A stretch of DNA of 64,000 nucleotides, from NCBI RefSeq assembly GCF_037126465.1, contig NW_026999351.1, forward strand, positions 1,736,001 to 1,800,000, in the 5' to 3' direction. Positions within the stretch are counted from its first letter, which is position 1. Each line of letters starts with the position of its first letter. Of this stretch, positions 34,866-46,074 are shown piece after piece. Source of the stretch: Ornithodoros turicata. Lineage: Eukaryota > Arthropoda > Arachnida > Ixodida > Argasidae. The notes beneath the pieces were generated by a model that worked only from the letters and a program-made list of their open reading frames with translations, was not told where the DNA came from and searched no databases. The position numbers were made by a program, and so were the translations under genes.

Positions 34866-35340
34866 TGCTGTAAAGGAGAAAAACAAAGGCCCTGTATTTT
34901 TGTTAGGTCAACAAGCAGATCATTGCAAACTTCGACACAGAAACAATGGACAAAAAGCCGGGGACATCTGGTCACTTGACCTATATAGGTGCACTTTATC
35001 AGAGTACGAGACTTTTGTGTAGTGAAGCATAAAATATGTGTGTTTCTACATTCCAAAAGTAATTCGCTCTCATTCAATTCAGGTAAGCTTGGGCCATGTA
35101 TTGCAATGTTGGTTTCGTGAACAGGTGATATGAACAATGATATGAGGAACAGGTTTCGTGAAATATTGGTTGTTTGATGTGTTACCTGCCATGTGCGCTT
35201 CAATAATGATTTCATACTTTTTTGTTCGATGCTCAAAATAACCATGGACCTGCCTTTCCAACATACTGTTCAAAGCTGTGTTATGTACTATGAAGCTGCA
35301 ATAGTTTCAGCACAAAAATATGCATGCATTTCAATTTAAA
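34866..35340 (-). pseudogene. Possible 3' coding remnant of the CACTA-like gene
   Basis: The minus-strand frame (part of 35,245-34,760) encodes NIAIHGPSLPELNESELLL..., weakly like the C-terminal region of tnp2-type proteins. It lies on the expected strand, just beyond the GGACATCC word repeat that interrupts the transposase. The lower part of the frame is MITE sequence. Assignment is tentative. Confidence 0.25.
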
Positions 35341-35536
35341 TTTGACATCCAGGTAGGATGTTGTCAGGAAGTCCCAGTGACACACTGCTCGGACATCCCA
35401 CTGGATAAAATTCGGACATTTTTAAAGATATCTTATTAGATATCTATTATATTAAAGACATTTTTAGGACATCCATGATGGACCAGGACCTCAGGATCAT
35501 GCGAGGATGTCCTTAGAGGGTCGCGGGTTTGCTGGG
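35341..35536. repeat. Word repeat GGACATCC with GGTTTGCTGGGCA end
   Basis: GACATCC, GGATGT, GGACATCC, GGACATTTTTA and GATATCT words recur. The right tip GGGTTTGCTGGGCA (35,524-35,538) is the reverse of the TACCCAGTAAAC tip seen at 25,985. The transposase exon stops at this tip, so the repeat interrupts the gene. Confidence 0.65.
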
Positions 35537-38030
35537 CATGGAAACGCTGCTTTGTGGTCAAACCACATGCCTGCTGTGTATCTGACAAAGCCAGCGCACA
35601 CAGCATGCATATAGTCAACCACAAAGCTGCCAGGAAATGCGAAAAAAGACAACACAAATAGTATGTTTACACCTTTTACGCCAAATTTTGGCTCACACGT
35701 TCTTCAGCAACAGATGCAGTTCTTCGAAAGGATGCGTCGGTACAAAACAGGCTTCTGTTGTTAATGAGCAGAATATACCTGTGCATGGCCATTCCCTTTA
35801 CTCAAAACATCACCAGCATAGTGGCACCACGCGCACCCGTATTCTCCATTGAACTGCGTCATGTTCATCACCATTGCCCTAGCCACAGTGTCCACGCAAC
35901 AGGGTCCTCGAAATACTCTCGTCGTGCGTTCTGCACCACAGTTATCAGTCCAGGTCACACCGGATGTAGAAAGTTCATTCATTACTTTACTTTCATTACT
36001 TTCACGACGGGTCTCAAGAACACATTTATGTCAGGCTTTTTCTTGCGAAACCAAAAGCCTCCAAGTAACATGTGCTTCAACCTTTCGTTCTGTGGGAGTT
36101 CGTTCACCTGAAGCTGCAGGGGCCAAACACTGTACGACGATGACTTAAAGAGCTGCACACCATCTGTACTCCATGTAATGGAAAGGCCACGTTTATGCAT
36201 AGGGAAGCTCTGGTACGCTGCGCTAGTTGTCATATCTCCAACGTCAAGTGACAGGCATGTTCGATTCGAAAACTGCAGCTCTTGGTGCTGGAGGAGGTCT
36301 GTGAACTGGTCCCTTAAGCTCAACGTAATAAAAAATGAGCCTGTGTCTGTTAGAATTTTTAAATCATTGGATGTCTGACAGTTAGGACATGTTGCTTCGT
36401 TGCTGATATCTTCACCAAGGTAGAACATGCAGCTTGGGCAGTAATAGTGCATTACTTTACATCGTTTATCTGCTGCGAACTCCGTGAAGAACCTGTACTC
36501 CGACGTTGGAAGTGCCGTGTCATTTAGCAGATGTAGCTCCACCAACTTGAGCAAGGATTCTGTTGCCTCTTTTGTTGAGTGATGGCGTAGGCAGTGACCC
36601 ATAGTCAAAAGCAGGCTTTCCACTTTTGTTAGTCTGCAGCCAGCATACAGCACGTGATCCTGCACTCACACGAACAAGAGTCACATCAAACGTATGTTAC
36701 CAGTAATTCTAGCAACTGGTTTCAATCCTTGCACTTCATTAAGCTGTAATAAAGACATAATATACTGATTATCTCGAGCATTATGTGTGTACAACCCTTC
36801 AGCAGCACTCTGATGTCTATCAGGTTGCCATTATTGAAACAGCAAGAAATATACCTTGTCAACACGCAGACAGCAGCACAGACATCTTAATTGCTAGCTA
36901 ACACTCATAGCATTGTACTAAGACTGGACAAGCTGTATGACATGACTGACACGTGTCCGTGTGAACAAACTTAGCTGCCTACAACTGCTCATGATTATGA
37001 ATGATTCCTTTCCTTCTTGTTATTTTGGTGTTGCAGGGCAATCTGAGTGACGGAGGGGCTCTTCATGTTGTCAGACGTAGCTCTGGTGCCGGTGTTGCTA
37101 CTACACCTAACAATAACCTAGAAATGGTCTAGGTATCCGCTAAGTCCTTTTCCTCGTATATCTCATTCTATGTTATCTCCTACTTCTGTTCCTCCTCAGG
37201 CACCACTCTACCCTGCCGTAAACAGCAAGCGTAGGCTGCTTCGAATACCCAACGTTATACTACACTGTGCTAGCAAAGAACTACCAGAGATATGCAAATT
37301 TACTCTGCTTTAGCTCCCAGAGCTACGCCACAAATTTCATGAAAATGAGCATACCAGATCATTTCTTTCCACTGGCTCCTCCTGCATTTCCTCCTCATGT
37401 ACAGTAAGATGTCGTCCTCACTTCCAGAGGTAGAAGGTACATCTACGGAACACGAGCTTTCTGTGTCATGGTCATGGCTGTCGGCTTCCAGCAGTGAAAT
37501 TTCATCCACCTATGCCCAAAAAAAGGAAAAAAGAAAACGAAAACGCACGTTAAGCCCAGTCAACTAACAAAAAGAAAAAGAAAAGAACTCGCTTCGCGTA
37601 ACCGACATTAGTTGAAAGCACTAAAAGTTGAGCCTGCTGTATTTTCATGCACATGTATACAACTAATTAACTAAGTAATGAAGTAGTGAGCACGCGTCCT
37701 CATTGTGCAGCAGAGCGTCGTCTTCGTCGTAAGGTGTCTCGCATATTTCACGGGCATCCTCTTTTACGTTCTCAGCATGGGTAATGCCAATGATCTTCAT
37801 CACTTTCATCGTCAGATTCAATGGACAACTATATATCCTCGGAGAAGTCGTTGGGCTCATCACTCCTTGAATCCGTGCTGTCAGAGTCATCTTGCGCGTC
37901 TTGCCGCGCCGAACGCGCTCGTTTCCTTTTGCCTTACTTTAGTTCTTGCTGGTATCGGCTCACTATCGTCCCACGAAAACTTTCTGTATCTGCGTCGAAG
38001 ACTGTCGTTAGCAGACACCTCGAGCCAGAA
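35537..38030 (-). pseudogene. CACTA/tnp2-like transposase gene, broken
   Basis: Minus-strand exons. An acidic, basic-tagged N-terminal region lies about 38,010-37,860 (KRARSARQDAQDDSDSTDSR). A second acidic exon runs from 37,509, after a GGGCATAG acceptor. The large exon from 36,659 has a CPSCMFYLG...CPNC zinc ribbon, STDGVQLFKSSSYSVWPLQL, VNELPQNERLKHM and GGFWFRKKKPDINVF; after a +/-1 shift at about 35,982 follow GVTWTDN and MTQFNGEYGCAWCHYAG, ending at donor CACAG|GTATAT (35,779). The next exon starts at 35,626 (FVVDYMHAVCAGFVRYT) and is cut by a word repeat at 35,537. These are hallmark blocks of animal EnSpm/CACTA-type transposases, which cut and paste DNA in the nucleus. The frameshift and interruption make it non-functional. 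Confidence 0.75.
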
Positions 38031-38253
38031 TGATTCTTCTCACAAAGATTCGAGAAAAGGCGCATCAACAGTTGTTGTACACCGGCGCTTAACGAATTGG
38101 CTTCAGTTGGAATGGAAAGAAGTACGGCGTACGGCAGCATCGAAACCAAGAGAAACCGCCAGAATATAATTAAAACACTGGTAACGTCATGACTTATATT
38201 TATTAGCCTTATCATGATGCTATTAAATGGATCACTATCTTTCATGCGATACG

Positions 38254-38408
38254 CAGGGGTGGATTTAATGGTCTGATATGGGGGGGGGGGGGTAGTCCTA
38301 AAGAAATTTCGTGCAGTGCGGCGCAGCATCGTCCAGGAGATAGGGTTTTTACATAGGGAACACGACCGTATGGGGGGTGGTCGCCCCCCCCCCCTAAATT
38401 CTCCACTG
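38254..38408. mobile_element. 155-bp hAT MITE with perfect 8-bp TSD
   Basis: CAGGGGTGGATTTA at the left and TAAATTCTCCACTG at the right are imperfect inverted ends. GCGATACG is duplicated at 38,246-38,253 and 38,409-38,416. The interior has G13 and C13 runs facing each other (38,281-38,292 and 38,384-38,395). CAG..CTG ends plus an 8-bp TSD identify it as hAT-derived. Confidence 0.85.
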
Positions 38409-38416
38409 GCGATACG

Positions 38417-38639
38417 TTGAACTTGCTGCGAAGAAAATTGGCTTAGCTAAGGTCGTAGTTGTTCCGACTGCCACTTCTCTATCCGATAGTCACAGACTCC
38501 GCGCCATGTTTTGAACGGTTACCGCTGTCGTTCCTATTCCCGTTTTCTGTTTTCGTTCTATGTGTGTAGGTAGCCCCACTGTCTGCTTTGTCATGACTCA
38601 CATTCTACCCTTACAAATATGGCTGATGACCTTTTGTTT
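38417..38639. other. Short spacer, no gene recognised
   Basis: No coding or repeat signature beyond ordinary sequence. Confidence 0.3.
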
Positions 38640-38900
38640 CCATTCTACAAAACTTAGTCAACAGAGAGCACAGACATTCAGTAGACTTTCTATTAGCCTT
38701 GTGTTTACCTGACATGTTGATTTTATGTTGACTTATGGAACTTTAAGTCTTGTTGACAATTACACAGGAAGGTAACAGGTCTTTCTGTAGACTCTCCATA
38801 TACTTTACACAACTTTCGTGTGACCTTCATGTGTAAGTCTTGTTATATGTGATCTCAATTTCTCTGTTGACTTTGTTGTGACTCAGCTGTCAATGAGTCG
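38640..38900. repeat. Word repeat GTTGACTT / AAGTCTTG, copy A
   Basis: TAGTCAAC, GTAGACTTTC, GTTGACTTATGG, AAGTCTTGTTGAC, GTAGACTC, GTAAGTCTTG and GTTGACTTTGTTG recur. The same vocabulary in reverse complement occurs at 41,340-41,545, so the two could be ends of one ~2.9-kb element; no TSD found. Confidence 0.5.
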
Positions 38901-39472
38901 GCGTCACCCACTAAGCTACCTCGGTACTCGGTATATTATTCTTAATCGAGGAAGATACATGATTTACTGAAGCAAGAAGAACGCCATCCCCGTATGATGT
39001 GAAGACTTTTTGTGGACTTTCTGTGACTTTAGCGAAGTTGAATTTCTCCGTTCTATTGTTCACTCAATCGCAACACGCATAAAATACACGAAATTAAGTA
39101 CTGCAAAACTATATATGTATCTATTTTATTCCGAAAATGCATACCTTGAAAATGGTATCCAGTGTCGACACAATCATACAAAACATCCCGCGCACACAGT
39201 AGCGAAGTATTCCACACGTACACGTGCTTTATGCCACACAGTGTCGCGTGGCACAATAGACAGTCAATGACGGGTTGCGGTCTGAGTTCTTCTGGTGACC
39301 CACGATAACGGTGGACTTCAAACTTCAGTGAGTTTCGGCGAAAGCGATGTCTCTGAAGCGCTGGAGAGAACTGTGTCTAAATAGGGCGTTCAATCGCAAA
39401 TTAGTAATGTTCAAACACAAGTGAGTAAAACGGAGTAGAATGGTCATAGCAACAACAAATTTGGTTCACAAT

Positions 39473-39895
39473 CAACACCGGCCACGAACTGATACTTGTA
39501 CACTTACCTGACGGAACGGAAAACTGCTGCCGCCGCTCGAAACATACAAAACCCTACAGCACAACAGTCACGGTATGAATACAAGTGATGCTTGATCACA
39601 CACTTCTATCACACAGCTTAACCCTTACGACGCAAAATGATATCCTCCTTTGTTCTTTTATGGCCTGCAAAAACGAGAATTAAATTAGCAGAACCAACAC
39701 CGGCCACGAACTGATACTTGTAACTTACCTGACGGGACGAAGACCCCAGCCGCTGCTTGAAACGAACAGCAAAAACCTACTGCACAACAGTCATCGTATG
39801 AATATAAATGAAGCTTGATGACACATGATACTTCTATCACACAGCTTACCTCTTACGACGCAAAATCATATCCTCATTTGTTCCGTAATTGACGA
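39473..39895 (-). repeat. 222-bp tandem duplication carrying a splice donor
   Basis: CAACACCGGCCACGAACTGA begins at 39,473 and again at 39,695. The two units are similar throughout (ACTTACCTGACGG, CACAACAGTCA, ACGACGCAAAAT). On the minus strand each unit contains CCGTCAG|GTAAGT, a consensus donor, so this resembles a duplicated first exon. It lies upstream of the minus-strand CACTA-like gene. Confidence 0.6.
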
Positions 39896-40160
39896 GCGAA
39901 CGCTGTAATGAAACATGTTGCAACCGTCCCAACCAGGTCCCCCAAGGTCGCCATTTTCCCATGTATTTGTTCCTATCCCGATGCGTGCAATGCCGGAGGC
40001 CGCCCTTAGATACCCCATTGTTACCAGACGTTGGCTTGCGTGGAATGTAGCGCGCTACAGATCCAGTTGAAGCACAATCCAAGCCAGGCCAAGTAACCGA
40101 AGGAGAAATGGAGGAATGTAAACCACTGTTCGAAGCTACAACCATTTGTGCTCGCTTCAA
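39851..40160 (-). CDS. Unrecognised 104-codon frame ending near a splice donor
   Basis: Starts ATG at 40,160 (MKRAQMVVASNSG...) and reaches AAGAG|GTAAGC at about 39,851. Part of it (around 40,005-40,040) is inverted-repeat related to 40,690-40,735, so it may be repeat-derived. No domain recognised. It could be an upstream exon of the CACTA-like gene. Confidence 0.2.
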
Positions 40161-40760
40161 AGAAAAGAATGTTCGAGAGATTGTGGAGGCCTCCCTAATC
40201 TCCTCACTGGGAGATAAGTGTGTTAGTCAAACTTCTTTGTCCCTCTTACCAGTCGAGATTGATTATCTTGCAGGAGACTAACTTTTGTTGCAACATGTTT
40301 ATCCTCACCTTTATCACTATCTGTGTCCTACTTTCTTGCGCCTTTTAAATGACATATTATCAATAAATCCTTTAGTTGAGAGTCTGCAGTTCCGCTGTTG
40401 TGTGTTTCTACCGTTGTGTCTTCGTCCTCTCTTTGGCTGCAAGATTTTACTCATGACTCATTACTCATGAGAAATGGACGACTGCAGCGCCTGCGGCGCC
40501 TGGTACGACAGGTACGCTATGTGATGCACGCAGCCGTGCACTAGATCCTTCCGATCGCTCAACACGTTTAGAAACGGCACCAAAAAGTGAAACACGACAG
40601 AGAAAGTTGTTATACGCGTTTTATTTGGACATATAAAGACTAGATTCATTCACAGAAACAACAAAAACATTTTGCGCGCTGAAGTGATCCCGAACGGCAA
40701 CAGTGGGGTATCTAGTGGCGGCCTTCTTCGTTCCACGCTTTTCCGAGGTGAGATTGGGGG
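39990..40760. repeat. Inverted pair GGCCGCC..TAGATACCCCA.TGTT.CC
   Basis: The block at about 40,005-40,035 reappears reverse-complemented at about 40,693-40,725, with weaker similarity around it (GCGTGGAA.G). Possibly the TIR-proximal parts of a ~0.75-kb MITE. Boundaries unresolved. Confidence 0.35.
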
Positions 40761-41339
40761 ACCTGGTCCCAACGACATTCCGATGATGCTAATGGCGATG
40801 ACTCCTTCGTGATGAGGCGAGGGCGAGGCACTGAGGCGCAGAATCAAAATGTGCAGCAAACCTGTCGCATGCGCATGATCCTGATGTGGTCGTATAAGTT
40901 GGAACTATATTGTGTACTGAACTGAAGTATAAATAATACGAGGAACCGTCTTTTCAAAGCCATCGAAAATGTATTTAGTGTTTTAATATGTAGTTAAAAG
41001 GTGGCAAAGTTGCGTTCAAGCTGCTACATTTAAGTATAAGGTCAGATCCAAATACCGCTTTGTTCAGAGAGCCGATAACACGGACCTCTCCACCTCCCAG
41101 AATGGTGTACACCCACATGGTTTTTTACAACATACCCAGAAATTGCTCATATTACCCAGCTTGTCTCCCAATGAATAGAGCAGTATGCCTATATATACAT
41201 ATACCCCCTCCCCCCTCCCTATGGGATGCTCGGTGCCCCCTTGAGGTCGACCTCTGTGAACATTACTGTCCGATAATGCAGTAATTGATAATACGGAATT
41301 CATCTATGTAAAAAAAAAACGGTTGAAATAAGCCCTTCC

Positions 41340-41545
41340 TACATAGGCGCATACAAAGTCCACAAACTGTCAACAGCGACATCTATATACCTTGTCCACA
41401 GAAGGTACACATAAGGTAGTTCAAGAGATTGTAAAAACGATGTCAATAGCAATTCCTGTTGACTTGATCAACAAGAAGTTAAAGTCAACACACTGTCAAG
41501 ACAGGAAACAAGAAGTCCACAAGAAGTCTGAAGAAAGGAAAAATC
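41340..41545. repeat. Word repeat GTTGACTT / AAGTCCAC, copy B
   Basis: AAGTCCACAAACTGTCAACAG, GTTGACTTGATCAACAAGAAG, AAAGTCAACACACTGTCAAG and AAGAAGTCCACAAGAAGTC occur in a row, directly upstream of the first BEN-gene exon. Compare copy A at 38,640. Confidence 0.55.
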
Positions 41546-44539
41546 AATTTTAAAAAGGGTAGTCAAATGGGTTAGCGAGGACACGTGGGATGTGTATTCG
41601 TTAGTCTGTGTGACCGACGTGAAGACTGCGAGACCACTTTCAAGAGACCCTGACCTTGTTCAGAGCTATGTCGGAAAGACATTCGACATCGTCTGGAAAG
41701 ACGGAGAGGAGTCATCGCCAGCTTTCGGTCAGTTCAGTTTCGTTCCTATTGGTACGTAAAAAGTGAGATATTCATGCATTTGATGTTATATGCACTGTTC
41801 TTTTCTTTCTTTCCTCATTGCATAAGCATAAGTGAAGGCCAGCATGGCTGCCATGTTTGGCCATATTGTTGGCATTGCTGGTTTCGCATTTTATGCAGTG
41901 CTTTGAGGCTGACATGGCCAGGAAATGGCGCAGCATGAACCAAGGGTTATTTTTGTCCAAGGAGCATTTTATATTCACGATAGTCATCGGCACACCGCTA
42001 TTAAGGCACCAATTGTATATTTACCACTGCATAGTGCTTAGTTCTGCTCATACGTTATCTGTCAGAACTTGCTTAGTGTTCTAGCTCTTAATTATTTTAT
42101 AGGCGATCAGCGCAAGATGGAAACGAGGTGCACAGAACTGGCGGCAATGACAATGAAGGGGCAAACGCAAGAGGTACATTAATTTATGTTTTTCATTTCA
42201 CGCTACATGCTTATCTGGAATGTGTCATTTGCATTAGCATGAAGGGGGCTGTGATCATGACCATGAAATGGAGGAACTCAAAAAGGGCTTGGCAGAGCTG
42301 CAAGAGGAAAACAATGGACTGCGTCAGGAAAACGTACAGCTGCGGGAGGAACTGGCTAGCACACACAACCAACTGAAGGACAAGAAGGCCCAGGGAGGTA
42401 TGACCTCTTTTTGTGACTTATTTCGCTTCTGCTATACCGGGTGTTTCAGTTAAGTCCCCAGGCTAAATACCTTGCGAACGGGTGCACCAGTCGAATAACT
42501 TATTTTTTTAGAAGTATCTGTCTGGTACCACCTACAAGCTGTGCACTGTGTAAATGAGTGGGAGGAGCTCATTATTTAAATATAAATTCTAATCAGTTAC
42601 GTCGATATTAAAATGGGCACTACCGCTTTTGGAAACTTCAGCAGACACCTTTTAGAGAAAATTCTGCCACCGAAGCGGGTCATTTCTTGCTGTAATTAAT
42701 TTGTTTTGGTTTGCATATTTTTGTCGCGGCTGGTCGCAGTGAAGTGCAAAAGGGTGTAATTGATTGGTGTAAGGACATACCTCATTGGTGGAAAAGTGAG
42801 TGGAGTAGGTGTCCTTTTGTGCTTCTCCGCGACCAGCTGCGACAAAAATATGTAAACCGAAACCAATTAATGACAGGAACAAATGTCCCGCTTCGGTGGC
42901 CGATCTTTCTCTAAGAGTTGTCCACCGCAGGTCCCAAAAGGGGTAGTACCCATTTCAATACCGATAGCACCCTGCTTTAGAAATAATGTTTTTTGACGAA
43001 ATTCATTTGAATTTTTATTTAAATAATGAGAGCTTCCCACTCATTCACATGGTGCACAGCTTGTAGGCGGTATCGGACAGATACTTGTAAAAAAGAAAGG
43101 TTTTGGATTGGTGGACCATGTTCGCGAATTATCTAGCCTGGGGATTTAACTGAGACACCCTGTATGGCGGCATTGATTAGTGCTCGCAACATTAACCTGC
43201 ACTGTTACACCCAGATGCTGTTTTGAAGATGATTAAAAAGCTGCGCAGGTGGGTCCGTACTGCTAGCAGCTCCACTAATGGTCGGCCCCCCGCCACGGTA
43301 AGTTGTCATTTCATGCACGTAATCTGCAATTTTTGCTTCATGGCCGATTTGTCTTCAGTATTGCAGATAGGACTGTACGAATATTACAAATTTTCAATAT
43401 CAAAGAATATGCCTCTTTTCTTCGCCAAAAGGAGGAGGAAACGCAGCATGAGATACATCTTTTCCGATGTGCTGTTTGCTACTATATTTTCATTCATGTT
43501 AGTATTATAGCTTTCAAGAATGGTGATGCTTTGTGAATTTCTCTCGTTTCGTATGTTTTGCAGTTAGTATTGTTTCCTACTTAGTATTGAGGGGGAATCA
43601 CTTCTGCGCAAGACAATAGAGAAAGTTTGTTCGCACACCGCTCAGAAACAGCATAAAATATCGTAAAAACAAAAGTACACGCCTGTTCGCATTGCTTTAC
43701 ACTCGTCAATGACACATGTAGAATTCCAGGACTGATTTGTATTGAGCCCGAATTCGCAAATATTTTAGTGTGCGACACTCTATCGAGATGGCAGCACATG
43801 GTCGAGACGCACCAAACTTTAATTTATTAAAAATCAACGGCTCAACCTTGTACCCTAACAAATATGTCACTGACTAGAGAAAAGCTAAGAGAACACACAA
43901 GTACCAATTTTAAGATGACAGTTTACAGCGCTCACGTGTCTTGTGCTGACGAAAATTGCCCATAGATTTATGAAAAAATGATTCCCCCTTAACATATAGC
44001 CAGTAGTCCTCAAAACCCTTCTTTGCACACAAGAAACACTTTTCAATGGGTTAACTTGCCTACTTTTCCAGATTTTATGAATACTGCGTACCATTTCATT
44101 CAGCATGATGCCGGATGAGAGTCTACTTTTCTCCAAACGTTCTCAGTGTGTCCAAATTTTTCAGTTTTCTATGTGTCTTCACTGTATACAATTTACATAA
44201 TATATCAATGGTGTAGTGCTTACAGAGTTCGTGCATGATGAATGCAAGCATCAGGGTTTGCCCTAATGTCAAAGACATATAGTTAGCTAATAGTGCGTTT
44301 CTCCACCTGAAGGAGGACATTGGAAATGGTGTCCATGTTGGCATCAACACAGTAGAACGCCTAAAGGCTACATACATAGGTGCGGCAGCAGCCCTAAGCT
44401 TTGCCCACAACCTACTAAGGGCTGTGTTCCAAGATGATGAGCTGCTTGGAAAATCACTGTTTGGATTGGAATCCAACTTGTGTAAGGAGAATGTCACCGA
44501 AGCCGTCTATTGACCCACGGAGACGAGACGCTGCCGTTG
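41532..44539 (+). pseudogene. BEN-domain protein gene, five exons, frameshifted
   Basis: Phase-compatible exons. 41,532-41,751 (VVKWVSEDTWDVYSLV...GKTFDIVWKDGE; no ATG seen). 42,103-42,173. 42,238-42,397 encodes a leucine-rich coiled coil (MEELKKGLAELQEENNGLRQ). 43,215-43,297 (DAVLKMIKKLRRWVR). 44,313-44,539 is a BEN domain (IGNGVHVGINTVERLK...HNLLRAVFQDDELLGKSLFG...SIDPRRRDAAV). BEN domains mediate DNA or protein contacts in chromatin repression; this coiled-coil-plus-BEN layout is usual for that class and heavily multicopied in ticks. One extra base near 44,505 shifts the frame before SIDPRRR, giving a premature stop. A last exon after 44,540 is disrupted by a MITE at 44,661. The start may have been lost to the adjoining word repeat. 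Confidence 0.75.
42436..43164. mobile_element. MITE with ~170-bp inverted arms in BEN intron 3
   Basis: CCGGGTGTTTCAGTTAAGTC at 42,437 and the complement of GATTTAACTGAGACACCCTG (about 43,143-43,162) are the ends, flanked by TA. Arms include GTGGGAGGAGCTCATTATTTAAAT and its partner, with a smaller inverted pair (CGCGGCTGGTCGCAG / CTGCGACC) in the centre. The half copies in the inverted-repeat arms belong to this family. Confidence 0.75.
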
Positions 44540-44660
44540 GTATGCATCTCTTCATTTTATTGAGGAGAAATATTGAAACAGCAAGAGTGCATAGTGTTTG
44601 CTGTTTTGTCTATTCTAGGAGGTTACCGATGCAATTACTGTTGTAAAACTAAATTATGAC

Positions 44661-44830
44661 CATAGGAAGGGAGTTGCCTCAGTACAGGAGCCGCCGATAT
44701 TCGAACGATATTTCTGGGCACCATGCTTATCATTCGCATGGTATTTAAAGGGTTGGGTGTGACGTGTTAAACGTTCATGCGGATTGTGGGTCAACAGCCC
44801 GGAGTGAAGAGAGGGTCGGTACAGGATTCT
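44661..44830. mobile_element. MITE copy 2 (half element)
   Basis: CATAGGAAGGGAGTTGCCTCAG...GGTCAACAGCCCGGAG matches the left arm and centre of the MITE at 466-784 with small differences; the right inverted arm is missing. It interrupts the candidate last BEN exon. Confidence 0.75.
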
Positions 44831-44889
44831 ACGGCCAGAGTGAATGGCTGCTTTGTTAGAGTCTGTAGGGGATTGTGTGAACAAAGTGA

Positions 44890-45668
44890 TCTTGGCTCCA
44901 GACCGGTTACAGAAATGGGAGGGTCATGAGCACAGGGACGAAACGGGACAACAGGCAAGAATTGGCAAGCGTTCCGAAAGATAAGGAGGTTAGTGGTTTT
45001 GTGGGGAAAACTTCAGAGCGAGCAAATTTTTTTAAATATATATTTGTAATACAAAATTGTGGCAAGGAATAAAGAAAGCAAAAAGCAGCGGCCATGCAGA
45101 ACATAACAGATGATAAAGGGGACAGAACAGAATAGGTATGAGCATATTTCATTTGTGAAGTGTTTCTAGGGTGCCTTGTGATTTGTTGATACCGGACGGG
45201 TGAAGAGTGTTGAACTTCTATATGAGATAAGACTCCCTATCACGTGTGTCACGTGTGGATCTGAACCTGGTTTCTAGAAGATATAGTTTAATGTTGTCAA
45301 AATTGTGACCAGGAACGTTAAAGTGTTCGGCTACTGCTTTGGGGAGTTTGTTGGACATGTCGGTTAGGTGTCCGGTAACGCGGTTGTTCATTTGTTGGAC
45401 GGTTTCACCAATGTATTGCATAGAGCAGTCGCCGCATTCAATGCAGTATATGACATTGGAGCTTGTGCATGTGAATGCGTGGTTAGCGGGGTGGGTGTAA
45501 TTGCTCACAGTACTTTTGATGGAGTTAGCGTGTTGAACGTGCTTGCATGTTTCGCAGCGCGGGAGGTTGCAGGGTCGTGTTCCAGTGTACTGGGTTTTCG
45601 TTCTGCTGATTTTGGCATTGACCAAGGAGTCTTCTAGGTTTTTTGTGCGTCGGTATGTGACCTTTATT
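44890..45668 (-). pseudogene. Penelope-like element, GIY-YIG end, 5'-truncated
   Basis: The minus-strand frame from about 45,668 (VTYRRTKNLEDSLVN) to 45,218 carries a Cys/His linker (GTRPCNLPRCETCKH) followed by a GIY-YIG nuclease domain (NVIYCIECGDCSMQYIGETV...NRVTGHL...AEHFNVPGH) and a natural-looking C-terminal stop. The CCxxH linker before GIY-YIG is the mark of Neptune-type Penelope-like elements, so this is a different lineage from the copies at 3.9 and 12.2 kb. The RT portion is absent: the fragment begins exactly at a CCAG/GAGC microsatellite. 3' UTR extends to about 44,890. Confidence 0.8.
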
Positions 45669-45669
45669 G

Positions 45670-45711
<42 letters not shown>

Positions 45712-45762
45712 CGAGCGAGCGAGTGAGTGAGTGAGCGAGCGAGTGAGTGAGTGAGTGAGTGC
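45669..45762. repeat. Compound microsatellite (CCAG)n-(GAGC)n-(GAGT)n
   Basis: About eight CCAG, then GAGC and GAGT tetramers, fused to the truncated 5' end of the Penelope-like fragment. Confidence 0.95.
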
Positions 45763-46074
45763 ATTGTTTAGTGCAAGTTTAGTGCAAGTGCATTTGTTTA
45801 GTTACTCACGTTCTGATTAGGGAGAGTTTACTTTGCCTCCCTACACATGTCATATCACTACAATCAGCTCAATTGCAGACAATAACCTCTTTAGGGCAAG
45901 GAACCCCTCTAGTGAGAGAAACATATCGTGCGAATCGAGAAATAAATTTGAAAAACTGACGAGGCGCCAGCGTTCCGTGATTTAGTGAACTGTCGTTTCA
46001 CCATAGACGATGATAAAGAATGACGCTTTTGAGGTATCTTGCGATCCCCGCACAACCGTTTTGGTACCAGCATA

